Shown: in pieces, positions 1 through 10,175 of the stretch
How the letters are laid out: the number at the start of each line of letters is the position of its first letter
Numbering within the stretch: position 1 is the stretch's first letter
From: Rehmannia glutinosa
Taxonomy: Eukaryota > Streptophyta > Magnoliopsida > Lamiales > Orobanchaceae
Direction: 5' to 3'
Assembly: GCA_016081115.2 (NCBI GenBank)
Contig: JABTTQ020002608.1
Location: forward strand, 186,001 to 250,000
DNA length: 64,000 bases
Notes under the pieces: generated by a model
Database searches by the model: none
Seen by the model: the letters and a program-made list of their open reading frames with translations, nothing else
What the model was told of the DNA's origin: nothing
Program-made: the position numbers and the translations under genes

Positions 1-102
1 AAAATTTTAACGGCGGTAACGTTGTCGTAAATCTGATTTTTTTGCAACAACAGGGTGTTGTCTCTAAAAATACCGTTGCAAAAGACCCTTTTGCTAGTAG
101 TG
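1..102. mobile_element. Terminus of a CACTA (EnSpm) DNA transposon
   Basis: The sequence ends at 102 in CTTTTGCTAGTAGTG. Read on the minus strand it begins CACTACTAGCAAAAGGG, the CACTA start that defines this superfamily. Inside it are short subterminal repeats around GTTGCAAAAG and GCAACAACAGGGTGTTG, as expected for the transposase-binding subterminal regions of these elements. The next three bases, TGA, would be the target duplication, but the other end lies left of the window and cannot be checked. No transposase sequence is in view. Confidence 0.6.
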
Positions 103-144
103 TGACTAATTAACTATTTTAATAAACATTTGTGATTGTGTTAC

Positions 145-312
145 TATTGGAGAATCTGTTAGATAAGTTTGTTATAGTTTGTTAGTCAGTTACATATGGT
201 AGTTATATAGTTAGCTGAGCTCTCATATTATAAATAGCATCTGATTGTACTCAAACTATTTCAGTATGATATATACAATGGAGTCTTCTCTCTCAGTGTG
301 TAAGGTTTAACA
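145..312 (+). repeat. Copia-1 5' LTR
   Basis: This segment is repeated at 14708-14875 with one visible substitution (GGAGTCTT here, GGAGCCTT there). It starts TATTGGAGAATC, probably a changed TGTTGG, and ends GGTTTAACA. A TATA box, TATAAATA, lies at 229-236, which puts the transcript start near 260. About 168 bp is very short for an LTR. Confidence 0.88.
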
Positions 313-330
313 TGGTATCAGGCCACTCAC
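313..330 (+). other. Copia-1 primer binding site (initiator tRNA-Met type)
   Basis: TGGTATCAGG starts directly after the LTR. The first nine bases match the usual plant Copia primer site complementary to the 3' end of initiator tRNA-Met; the match fades afterwards. Minus-strand DNA synthesis would start here. Confidence 0.75.
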
Positions 331-356
331 CGGCGGTTACTCTCCGGTAGTGAATT

Positions 357-1403
357 ATGGCGTCCGATGCGTCAACTTCGTCCTCATCCTTCACTCCGAT
401 TACATTCTCGCATCCGATTTCTTCCAAGCTTAGCTTAGATAATTTTTTGGTTTGGCGAAAGCAGATCCTTGCATCTATTCGAGGCCATCGTCTTCAATCG
501 TTTCTCCTTGGCGATGTCTCTATTCCTTCGCGATTTCGATCCTCCGGTGAAGCAGAGGCTGGGATCGTTAATCCTCAATTTGTTGAGTGGGAACAACAGG
601 ATCAGCTCATCCTTTTCCTGGATGTTAGCTTCCATTAGTGATGATATCTTAGCTCGATTGGTTAATTGTGATACAGATGCTTCAGTTTGGCGCACACTTG
701 ATTGTGTGGGTATGCTAAATCTTGTTGGACATCCTATTTCTGAGAAGGATCACATTGATGCTGTTCTTGATGGTCTTCCTCCTGAGTATGAGACTTTTAT
801 TCTGTCGATTAACACTAGAATTGAGCCTTTTTCGGTTCCTGAGATTGAAACCTTGTTACTTGCTCATGAAGCACGTATTGAGAAGAATGTTAAATCAATT
901 GAAACAGCCATGGCTCATGTCGCTATTGGTCCTAATTCTAATTCTCTTGCAAATAATTCAACTCGTTCTGGATCTAATCCGGGGAATTATGGTCGTGGTA
1001 CTTTCAATCGAGGATTTCATGGTAATTCTCGTTGATTTTGTGGACGTGGTCATCTTAATAGGGGAAGAGGATTTTATGGATATTCGAAGGATCGTATTCA
1101 GTGTCAATTGTGTGGACGGCCTGGACACCTTGTTTTGGATTGTTATTATCGGTTTGATCAATCATTTCAAGGTCCTACACAGATTCAATCTCCTTCCTCA
1201 GGTGCTCAATTTCAAGAAAATGTTGCTCAGTCCAACTTCTTTGCTCCGAGCTCCTCTTCTCCTGGCAACATTGTCGTAAACTCTGTTGTTAATTCTCCTA
1301 GCTGGTACAATCCTTCAGATGAGTGGTATCCGGATTCTGGTGCAACAAATCACATTACTGTTGATGCTACTAATCTCATGCAACATACACCATACCATGG
1401 GGC
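357..1403 (+). pseudogene. Copia-1 Gag and start of protease (broken)
   Basis: Gag forms the particle core. The frame opens at 357 with a Ser/Thr-rich start and the phrase LDNFLVWRKQILASIRGHRL, typical of Copia Gag. It shifts frame near 600-640 and appears to lack a stretch near 695-705, where the text jumps to the late Gag region around LDGLPPEYETFILSI. A stop at 1033-1035 follows a Gly/Arg/Asn-rich stretch. A CCHC knuckle (C-x2-C-x4-H-x4-C) is encoded at 1102-1143 and the protease active site DSGA starts at 1333. Athila-A interrupts the protease at 1403; the remainder starts at 11709. At least two frame breaks make it non-functional. Confidence 0.85.
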
Positions 1404-2910
1404 TGTTCGCCTATATTTTTAGCTTCACCGCAAGTGTACGGTGTACGTTATTGAATAGGGTAGCAAGGTCGTATCCACAGAGACTAATAAATTAATATGC
1501 TAAGTATTTAACCAAGATAGTCTTATTTTTATTTAGACGATCGAAATTTGATGATTGTTGTTTTGAGATTAAGACAATTTAAATCACTAAAACACAAGAA
1601 TAAGATAACACGAATGAAAGAAGTATCAACATGATGTAATGGATTTCCGAGTTAAGGTTTCGATTAATAATCCTCTTGTTGTCGGTTTAATCAAGCCACG
1701 TTATTATCAATATTCCTATAAGACGATCACAAAGCTATTTTATCCTCCTCTCGAGATGCATATAAAACGTAGATTGAAATACTTATGCTAGCATCTCTAC
1801 TCAACATAAAGCATTCAACTCCCGAAAGCACAAAAGATCAAATATCCTCACAAATATTTACAAACCTTTCGATTCATGCAAATATTTGTGTCGAGTATTC
1901 AAGATCTAATATTGAAACTCATCTCTCGAATTATGAATCAATATATCAAACAAGTTAAATCATTGATCAAGTGATAAAACAAGAATAAGCTCAAAATACT
2001 CAAATAGGCTTCAAGATAATAACTTCAACTAAGATTAAAACATCCAACATGAGTTCATTAATCTACTTCCAAAACCTGAAAATCACTTGAGTTTAGCTAC
2101 ACATGATTAAACAACTTATACACAAAGTGTTCAAAGTCATTACAAATGAAAATGAAAGATTGAAACTAAAAGAGAAGCAAGAAAACGTAGGAATGTCGAC
2201 AATCTCTCGATATATCTCCGTTCTTCAAGCTCCGATGCAACCCGATTGTCTCCTTGATGTCTCCTTCCAAGAGTTGACTCTTGTCTTGTGTTGTAGATCC
2301 CAAAAATGCCGGGAATCCCCTTGTGTGCACCCCCAAAAAGCCTTTTTATACTTCCCATCATGTTTAGGGCTTAATCTTTAGTTATGGGATTCAGTAGCAG
2401 ACGCACGGGTGGTGCGCCCACGCACGGGTTACCCGTGCGCCACCCTGCTGGAATACCCCAATTCTCTGTAGGGCGCACGGGTGGTGCGTCGGAGCACCGC
2501 CTACCCGTGCGCCACTCCGGTGAGATAATTCGATTCTCTGTAGGACGCACGGGTGGTGCGCCCATGCATGGGCTACCCGTGCGCCATGCTGCAGCTCCAA
2601 TAATCCTTATACAGGGGTGCACGGGTGGTGTCTTGAGGCACGCCCAACCCGTGTGCCCCCTGTCTTTTCCGTAAACGCTCAACTTTCGCTCTTTTAGGCT
2701 TCACTTTTCGTATATCCACTCAATTCTCCGTGTTTCCACTTTGCTTTCCTCGTATTCGTATTCAATTGGCTTCAAATATCATGAAATTCCTACAAAATAA
2801 GCAAAGTGTAATATCTTTTCCACAAGGAGTGAATATGTACATTTAACACGAGTATATGCATGTTTACTCATCATTATAGCTCGAAATACATGCAAAACTC
2901 ACGCCTATCA
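1404..2910 (-). repeat. Athila-A 3' LTR
   Basis: The LTR starts TGATAGG and ends GGCGAACA on the minus strand and closely matches 10176-11703 with scattered small differences. A TATA box (TATAAAAAGG, minus strand, 2341-2350) has an array of GC-rich palindromes (2401-2665) directly upstream of it. The same LTR family occurs as a solo copy at 18652-20124. Confidence 0.92.
2401..2665. repeat. Array of four GC-rich palindromes, period about 72 bp
   Basis: Four units begin near 2401, 2471, 2543 and 2615. The clearest has perfect 10-base arms, GCGCACGGGT at 2473-2482 and ACCCGTGCGC at 2503-2512, around an inner GGTGC/GCACC pair. Short AT-richer spacers (for example AATTCTCTGTA) separate the units. 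It lies in U3 just upstream of the LTR TATA box in transcription direction. It has open frames on both strands, but these are by-products of palindromic GC-rich sequence. Confidence 0.85.
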
Positions 2911-4309
2911 AAATCCCCCAAACTTAAACTGTTGACCGTCCCGATCAACAATATTTAGAACACGATAAAGCACAACAGGGAGATAAAGATAACAGCGCAC
3001 ACAGAGAATCCACCAGAAAATCCATATTGTTCGTCATGAATGCTGAGTACAACTCAATCAAGCCTCAAATATCTAATCAAAGAACACGCCTCAAATAAAA
3101 CAAAGTGAAATGCTCTGAATTCGAACTCTCGAAGTTAAGTGTATACTCTCATCTCACGAGGATATAGGACGTGTTTACGCTCAAATCAATTTGATGTCGC
3201 AAAATTGCCATAGGCTTGCAATTCGTCTCATATCTCCGCCACTAAAGTGTATGCAATTTGTGAATCGTAAAGGACTTTCTCATTTGGTTGTAATGAAGAC
3301 TCTTTGGTTTGGGTAGGAAATTTTGTATAAAGTGACTCAAACTCGAGTATATAGACCTATGAGCATATCAATCATTTTCATTACAATCCCATATGCTCTC
3401 CAATTATCCCTCATTTTTGTCAACTTCATTTATCTCCATTTCCTTTCTTTCTTTTGAGAATCGCCTTCATTCACAATCCTTCGCCCCCCAAGTTTATCAA
3501 CTTCATTTTTTTTTTTCATTTAACCAAGTACGCCCAAGTATCTTATTTTTCAATTTCCACTCATTGAACCTCATTCATTCCCCTTTTACTCAACGTTATA
3601 CACTCGAGTTTAAAGTGATGGATATATATTAAGATCAAGGGTTAAATTTTATGGTTATCAAAGAAATAGGCTATAGGCTCAACTTGGCTAACTAGGAGTT
3701 TTCAACATTTTTAGGTAGGCTTTTGCTTGAAAGGCTAGCAAAGATGGTCTTTAATCACATTCACAATTCACATACACATGTGGCCTTGACAGAGATACCC
3801 AAGCAAGTTCTAGAATTCTGACAACACGAATGATACCTCAATCACAACAAGATCGCACAAGATATAAACAAGTAAAGGCTCAAAGCTCACAGGCTTGTCA
3901 AAATGTAATTCAAAGCATCACACCAAGTTTTTCTTATTAAAATGCTCAAAGTTATCTATTCAAGGCTCAATCAATTCATAATCAACATCAAATCCCAACA
4001 ATATGAATTCTCAATCAACACACAAACAACAAGTTGCAACATGCTTGGTCAACACACTCTCTAACCACTACTGAAGCAATAGACGTGCTAAAGCTATAAA
4101 CATGCTCTAATGCAAATGCAACCTAGAGTGCTCTAATGCAACTATATGAAAACACGAAATGCATGACTAAATTTATTTATTTATTTTTTTTTTGTATCCA
4201 CACTTTTCATGTATTAAAATGCTATCTCTCCCCCCAAACTTGAATGAAATTATAGTGTCCTAAGGGGAAAAATAGAATTTCAATAACAAAAAGTGGGGAT
4301 ATACATGAA
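2911..4309 (-). other. Athila-A polypurine tract and 3' noncoding region
   Basis: The minus strand reads AAGTTTGGGGGATTT up to the LTR border at 2910, the polypurine tract that primes plus-strand DNA. A second tract, TTCAAGTTTGGGGGGAGAG, lies at 4245-4227, about 65 bases after the ORF3 stop. The DNA between has no credible frame. It shares phrases with the matching regions of Athila-C and Athila-E, such as CTAGTTAGCCAA near 3680 and a GCCTTTCAAGC block near 3730, so it is conserved noncoding element sequence rather than host DNA. Confidence 0.75.
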
Positions 4310-5758
4310 TCACTGCGGCGGCGGTGGTGGGGAGTGGCCTTGAGATATATGCCACATTTGTAGCTGTTGGAGCACTTGCCACGTCTCCTCAGAACGCCGC
4401 TCAGATTGCTCGCTGAACGCGAGAAAATCAGCCCTATGTTGCCTCAAATCCTCTCCTTGCCGCCTCAACTCTTCTTCTTGCCGCCTCAAGTTCTCCCCAA
4501 ACGCATAAAACATGTCTTGAAAATCGGTGCGCTACCGGGTCCTCCATGTGAGAGAAGGACCGGACGATCCCCGCTTTGAGAATGTCGGGAGTAATCGCCT
4601 CCGTGTGAGGACTCGGGTATATCATACCCAATTTGGGGTTGATGAGGTTCCATCCCCATTTCTCGGCCATGAATCCCATCCTCCTCCGCCACCATATCCT
4701 CCTCATCCAAGAAACCTTCAACTTTGCGCTTCTTTCTCGCCTCTATAGCCTCTGTGAATTCGATTATGTGCGCGTCGAGTTCATTAGAAAGTTGGTGGTG
4801 TCCGTCAATGTATCGACGGTGGTGTATGGCGGGTTAGGCAACGGAAATGCAACACCTTTCTTTTGTAGAAGCACCAATCTGTTGTCTTCGTTTGCTATGA
4901 ACTTCATGTGATGCAACGATGCCAAATTAACCCGAGTGTTGCCCGAGATAGGCTCTAAGCCACGGAAATCGACATTGAAATGCCGGGCAATAGGGGTAAT
5001 GAGGCCCCCTATAGAAATCATACGCCCTTCCCGCCTAGCTAACTGTTCGATTTGTTCGGCAAAATTGACGGCGGTGTTGTAGGGGTGTTTGTGACCATAC
5101 ACCAGAGGAGATAGAGTTCCTTAGTCGTCATCCCTCCAATGTTTTCTCGGGCGAACACGGAGGATGCAGTCACGCGTTGAATATACGGAAAATCGGATTC
5201 CCGGATCCATGAGGCTTTGGCGGTCCGCGCGGCATACAACATCGGCCCCGTTTGTGGTGTTTCCACAAGCATTCTCCAGAAGTCGTATTGATCATAATGA
5301 GGCATCGAGCGGGTACGAGCGTTTGTTGGGACCTCGAAAATGGTGTTCAATTGGGTCATAGACAGTTGTCTACGGACATTCCCCAATTGAAACTTTATCA
5401 TATACGGTTCAAAGGTCCCGCCTTGTTTGAGTACTTCCACGGTACTCAAGAACTCCAATGTATACTTTTTAAATGTCGGCCACCTTCGGCTCATGAAGTT
5501 TGTCCATCCTACCTTGGCGAAAAGACGCCACACGTTCTCATGTATCCCCAAAGTTTGGGTACAATCATCATCGGCGTAGCGAGATGGAGCTATTTGGCGA
5601 CCGATCAAGCGATTCCATCGCTCAAGATCATCGGCATTTGTCAAGTTGACCCCATATGCCTCTGGACTGTTTTGGTCGACCTCCGGCGGTGCCACTTCGC
5701 GTTGTGTCGTCCCGCGTGCACGTCTCCTTCCACCCTGGGGGTTTCTTCGCTCGGCCAT
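4310..5758 (-). pseudogene. Athila-A ORF3 (env-position protein), frameshifted
   Basis: This is the extra protein that Athila-type elements carry after pol; its function is unknown to me. I start it at the ATG at 5758 (MAERRNPQGG), matching the Athila-C start at 56912. An Arg/Gly-rich basic start is followed by a domain with phrases such as DDCTQTLGIHENVWRLFAKV and ELYLLWCM near residue 215. The frame shifts near 5100, continues (RMISIGGLITPIARHFNVDF) and shifts again near 4720 and 4500. The end has seven-residue repeats of the type LRRQEEE, then ISQGHSPPPPPQ. That tail matches Athila-C. No signal peptide or membrane segment is evident, so an envelope role is unproven. Confidence 0.75.
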
Positions 5759-5770
5759 GAAGGGTTTGTA

Positions 5771-5800
5771 CCTGAAATACATTCCATTCGCATCCCAATA
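5771..5800 (-). other. Candidate splice acceptor before Athila-A ORF3
   Basis: On the minus strand TGTATTTCAG is followed by GTACAAAC and, after six more bases, by the ORF3 ATG at 5758. Athila-C has GTTTTGCCAG then GTACAAAC and its ATG (56886-56914), and Athila-B has ACCTTGCTAG then GTTGCAAAG and ATG (38117-38138). An AG at the same short distance from the start in three diverged elements suggests ORF3 is made from a spliced RNA. No donor was identified. Confidence 0.45.
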
Positions 5801-6174
5801 TCATCAATGGCAACAACAAAGTAGGGGATTAAAGCTAACATATTAGGTGATGCAAATTCACTTGCCCACGTTACTTTTGATCGATCAACTACCCCTAAGC
5901 AAGCAAAAATTATGGCCATTCTAGACAAGTATTAGCTTAAACAATCATTGGCCATGCCTTACTCATCAACAATTCATCCTAAATCTCCTCAATTACACAA
6001 GCCCACAAGGTGTTTGATAATTTGCCTCAAAGAATAATTCACATAATTCATAGCAAAAATATCAAAATAAACACCTACCATGCTCCCTAATACATAATTG
6101 ACAACGAATTGACAAGGAGAAACGGTGTTCTTACCGGAATTCTCTAAGTTAAACTCGAAGTGGATGATTTGAAC

Positions 6175-6877
6175 TAGGGGTGTCAATATGGGTTGGGTCC
6201 GGGTTCGTGGGTCCGGGTTCACAGGTTGGCGTGTCGAAACAAACCGACCGGACCCGACTGTGCTTAATTATTCGTGTCGAGAATATCAAACCCATACCCG
6301 ACTCGCTTATTTCACGAGTAACCGGACCGACCCGTTTAACCCATTTAATAAAATTATTTTAATATTCATTTAATATTTTTAATCAAGAAATTTATTTTTT
6401 TCAAAATCAATCACTATCTCACGCTATTCGATCAATAAATTTCAAAATCAATCACTATCTCACGCTATTCGATCAATAAACAATATTACAATTCATAACA
6501 AACACAAAAAAAAATAAGATAATTGCATAAATAGCATACCATACTAATTATATTTTGAGAATAATATTCAAAAAGACATGCATAATAATAACAAATACAT
6601 AATTAAGGAGGTTTTATCATTTGAGTTTTAAAGATATGTCTTGTTTGTTGTTTTTTTCTTACAATTAGTTATTTACTTATTTTTTTTAAATTCACAAACG
6701 GGTTAGACGGGTTAAACAGGTCATAGTAGGTTGACCCGGACCCGACTTATTTAATTGGCAGGTTAGTCGGGTCCGACCCAATTTCGACCCGGACCCACAA
6801 AGCTTGGACCCATACCCATTAATTTCGTGTTAGGTTCGTGTCGGGTTTGCGTTACGGGTCCTAAATTGACACCCCTA
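6175..6877. mobile_element. hAT-type MITE in the Athila-A spacer
   Basis: Terminal inverted repeats TAGGGGTGTCAA (6175-6186) and TTGACACCCCTA (6866-6877) are flanked by the perfect 8-bp duplication ATTTGAAC (6167-6174 and 6878-6885). An 8-bp duplication is the hallmark of the hAT superfamily. The ends are rich in GGGTCCGGGT-like words and their complements, giving large imperfect subterminal palindromes. There is no transposase, so it is non-autonomous. A 41-bp unit starting TTTCAAAATCAATCAC is present twice in tandem near 6398-6480. Confidence 0.93.
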
Positions 6878-7096
6878 ATTTGAACCCTAGGTGCTTGTGC
6901 TCACAATTCTTCAAGCAAATTTGAATTCGATGTAAAGTGAAGTTCAATTGTGGTGGGGGAGGGATTATGTGGACGAATTTGAGTGAAAACTTGGAGAAAT
7001 TTCGAAAACAATGGAGGATTAGGGCGTGCGCGCGAGTTGGAGGGTTTTGAATATGAAGAACAGGTTTAAAACTGTCCAATTTATCCCTCTTCTGCA

Positions 7097-7210
7097 TGGC
7101 GCACGGGTGGTGCGTTGAAGCACGGGCTACCCGTGCGCACCCCCGGAAACTTCCTCAACTCTCTGAAGGGCGCACGGGTGGTGTGCCGACGCACGGCTAC
7201 CGTGCGCACT
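7097..7210. repeat. Two GC-rich palindromes upstream of Athila-A ORF3
   Basis: Two units about 70 bp apart (7098 and 7168) repeat the LTR motif: GCGCACGGGTGGTGCG followed by GCACGGGCTACCCGTGCGC. They lie between the post-pol hairpin and ORF3, the same relative place as the pair at 56215-56330 in Athila-C. Confidence 0.8.
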
Positions 7211-7374
7211 GTCTGACAGATTCCGATTTTTTATTTTTTATAAAAAAAACACACAAAAAATGAAACGAAAACACACAAATCACACTCATTAATAAAAACA
7301 CGCATGTCAAATCACTCCAATCACACAAAATTGAAACTAAACACACGAGAAAAAAATAAGTCACACGAAAAACC

Positions 7375-7392
7375 GTTGGGTTGCCTCCCAAC
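7375..7392 (-). other. Conserved hairpin of the post-pol junction, Athila-A
   Basis: The minus strand reads GTTGGG-AGGCAA-CCCAAC, a 6-bp stem with a 6-base loop, preceded by GACGTTAAATATAGCGCTT. The same block follows integrase in Athila-C and follows the protease in Athila-B and Athila-E. Here it lies about 300 bases after the protease stop, showing where pol is missing. Confidence 0.85.
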
Positions 7393-7692
7393 AAGCGCTA
7401 TATTTAACGTCTTTAGCTTGACGCCTTTTAATTCCGATTATGATCTTTGCGAAATGAGGCTTGTCACCTCATCGTGCAGTTTTCCATGCCAATCCCGCTC
7501 ACTTGGATTTACACCTCCCTTGATCATTGCTAAAGGAGGTTTTTCATGTTTGTCAACTATCCACGCGTTTCCTCTCTTCATCGTGCGCGAATGGTACGTG
7601 CACGCTCTTGGTTCCACATCAGGCTTTTTGCGCCTTTCCTTCTTCTTCATTGATAATCCCCTGCATATTATCTTTAGAATGCACACCATTAT

Positions 7693-10015
7693 TCAAGCTA
7701 TTAGCTTGAGTACAGGAATTAGCAATTGTTGTTGTTTTACAACCATTAAAACCATCATGTCTAAAATGGAAAATGAAATACGCTCATCATCAACTTGTAA
7801 TGTAAGCTTCCCTTTCTTCACATCTCTTAGTGCTTCCGCGGTTGCCAAAAATGGACGCCCGAGTATAAGAGGGGTGTCACAATCCTCATTCATATCTAGC
7901 ACTAGAAAATCCACGGGAAATATGAATTTATCGACTTTTATGAGCACATCTTCTAGTATCCCCGTTGGATGTACGAGTGATCTATCCGCGAGTTGTAGGG
8001 TGATAGTGGATGGTCTCACTTCTATGAGTCCAAGCTTCCTGAGAACGGACAGCGGCATCAAATTGATACTAGATCCTAGATCACAAAGTACATTATCAAA
8101 GAAAATATCGCCTATTGTGCAAGGAATAGTGAAACTCCCCGGATCTTTCAGCTTTTGCGGTATTTTCCTTTGTATGAGTGCGCTACATTCTTCTGTCAAG
8201 TTGACCATCCCATTCTCCGCCCATTTGTTCTTGTTGGACATCGCTTCCCCTAAAAACTTCGCATAATTTGGCATATGTTTCATTGCTTCTGCAAAAGGAA
8301 TGTTAATGTGCAATTTTTTAAACATGCCCACAAATTTAGCAAATTGATTATTCAGATTAGTCTTGTGAAACAACCGGGGAAAGGGAAGAGGATACGATTC
8401 ACGTTTCTTGGCTCTTTTTTGTTTATCAATTTGTTGCTCGGTTCCTCCTTTAACTTTCATACTGCCTTGGGCGTCGTTTCTGTCATTTCCCTGAATTTGA
8501 ATGGTAGGTTCGGCAACACACACGACCTGGTCGTGCATTGATACACGAGTCGTGCGTGATTCTGACGTCACACCAATATCAACATTTTCAGACTCTTCAT
8601 TCTCTTTTCCACCCCACACATGGATAACATTGCAATGTTCCTCGGGTTGACCTCCGTGTTGCTTGAAATTGACCCTTTGATGTTGACTCCCCACATTGCG
8701 GCCAATTGACCCATTTGAGTTTCAGATTCTTTATTGAGCTTGTCACTTGTTGTTCTAACTTATCCATCCTAAGGTCTTGCTTAGCGATGTGGCTCCTCGT
8801 TTCATTCATGAATGCATTAGATTGATTTATGAATGATGTGAGTGTATCTTCCAACGACGATTTGCCTTCCCCATTACCGCCTCCACTTGAAGCATTAAAT
8901 CCCGGCGGAGGTTGTAACACATTCTTTGTATTTGCATAGGAAAAATTTTCATGATTTCTCAACCCTGGATGGTAGTGCGTTGGGTTTGAATTATTCCGAA
9001 AATAGCTAAAATTCCGGTTATTCACATAATTTACCTCTTCCATCGGATATAGAAGAGCTTCACTACCCGTGCTCGTGCCTGCTTCTGGCCCCTTCGTAAA
9101 TACACTCAATTGAGTTGTCAAAGCCGCTACTTGTACCGTCAATGTTTTAATTGGGTCTGAATCCGAGATTTCAGCTACTCGTTGTACATTGGATCTTTCA
9201 GATGGCCACTGGTAACTGTTCATGGCCATTTCCTCAAGAAGATTTAAGGCATCTTGTGGAAACCTTTCCAACAATGCTACCCCGCTGCGGCATCTACAAA
9301 GGCCCTCATTTGTCCCATTAAACCATTGTAGAAGAAGCATAACTGTTGATCCTCTGGAAACCCATGTTGTGGACATCTTCGTATGCAGATCCCGGAACCT
9401 TTCCCAAGCCTCATACAAAGGCTCGAGTCGAATGTTGGAATTGAGTAATCTCGCTTTTGAGCTGCAAAGTTTTGCTCGGTGGAAAGAATTTAAACAAGAA
9501 CTTTTGGCTCAGTTCGTCCCATGTGCTTACACTGCCTTGCGTCAAAGTACCCAACCAATTTCTCGCCTTATCCCTTAAAGAGAATGGGAATAGGCGCAAT
9601 CTTATGACGTCATCTGAGACTCCGTTCATTTTGATCGTATTGCATATTTGGATAAAATGCGCAAGGTGAGAGTTAGGATCTTCAGTTGCAAACCCCCCAA
9701 ACTGATTCTGTTGCACCATATTGATTAGTGCCGGTTTGAGCTCGAAGTTGTTTGCATTGATAGGAATATGGGCAATACCACCGTAATTACGATTCGTTTG
9801 TGGTCGAAAGTAATCACGAATGGCTTGTTGTTGAACCGGTATCGGTGAACTCGTTTCCACCATTGTTTGGCGGTATTGGTAACTCATTCAAATCCCCATT
9901 ATCGGATTGTGTTGTCTTTCACCCTGTCCGTCTAGTGGTAGACTCGATTCTCCTCGCGAAAGCCTCATTTCTCGGTATGAGCGGTATTAAGTCCCCCTAC
10001 CTAGAGCGTGTTCAT
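7693..10015 (-). pseudogene. Athila-A Gag and aspartic protease (broken frame)
   Basis: Gag packages the element RNA and the protease matures Gag/Pol. The start is the ATG at 10015, by comparison with Athila-C (43270). Frames used are about 9887-9411 (Retrotrans_gag core: NANNFELKPALI, LFPFSLRDKARNWL, FFPPSKTLQLKSEI), 9418-8597 (rest of Gag, linker with THYHPGLRNHENFSY) and 8694-7693 (protease). The protease active site is DLGSS (8082-8068) and the downstream ILGRPFLAT motif is intact. Frameshifts lie near 9415 and 8640. A palindromic CACGACCTGGTCGTGC in the linker (8520-8535) belongs to the same motif family as the LTR arrays. A further frame at 7689-7438 is not recognised. Confidence 0.88.
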
Positions 10016-10151
10016 GCACTACCCGGACCAAACTAAAAGAAACAAGTCAAATAATGTGGAATTAAAGTCACACCAAAACAAAATAAATAAAAAAATGTCT
10101 AAATTAAGAATAATTCTATCTATCGCAATATTAGCACCATAAATTGTATTA

Positions 10152-10169
10152 GTCTCAAGAACAGCGCCA
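10152..10169 (-). other. Athila-A primer binding site (tRNA-Asp type, degenerate)
   Basis: On the minus strand, TGGCGCTGTTCTTGAG begins six bases after the LTR end. It resembles TGGCGCCGTTGCCGGGGA, the complement of the plant tRNA-Asp 3' end, with several changes. Related sites are at 35272 and 43117. Confidence 0.65.
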
Positions 10170-10175
10170 AAAACT

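Noticed and set aside
2401..2665. CRISPR-like array (palindromic repeats of similar length with spacers)
   Set aside because: This is a plant genome with LTR retrotransposons; the units are imperfect, the spacers are alike between copies, and no cas gene exists.
2384..2674. Overlapping frames on both strands, rich in Arg, Gly, Pro and His, in the palindrome array (also near 11149-11478, 18735-19289, 41916-42200)
   Set aside because: They are open because the GC-rich palindromes lack stop codons. They occur on both strands, follow the repeat unit and lie in LTR promoter sequence.
4310..5758. Envelope glycoprotein in the third ORF of the Athila-type elements
   Set aside because: It stands in the env position, but no signal peptide, membrane anchor or cleavage site is visible in either copy, so I call it only ORF3.
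7304..8266. Plus-strand frame of 320 residues
   Set aside because: It is the antisense shadow of the Athila-A protease and linker on the minus strand, which shows family motifs.
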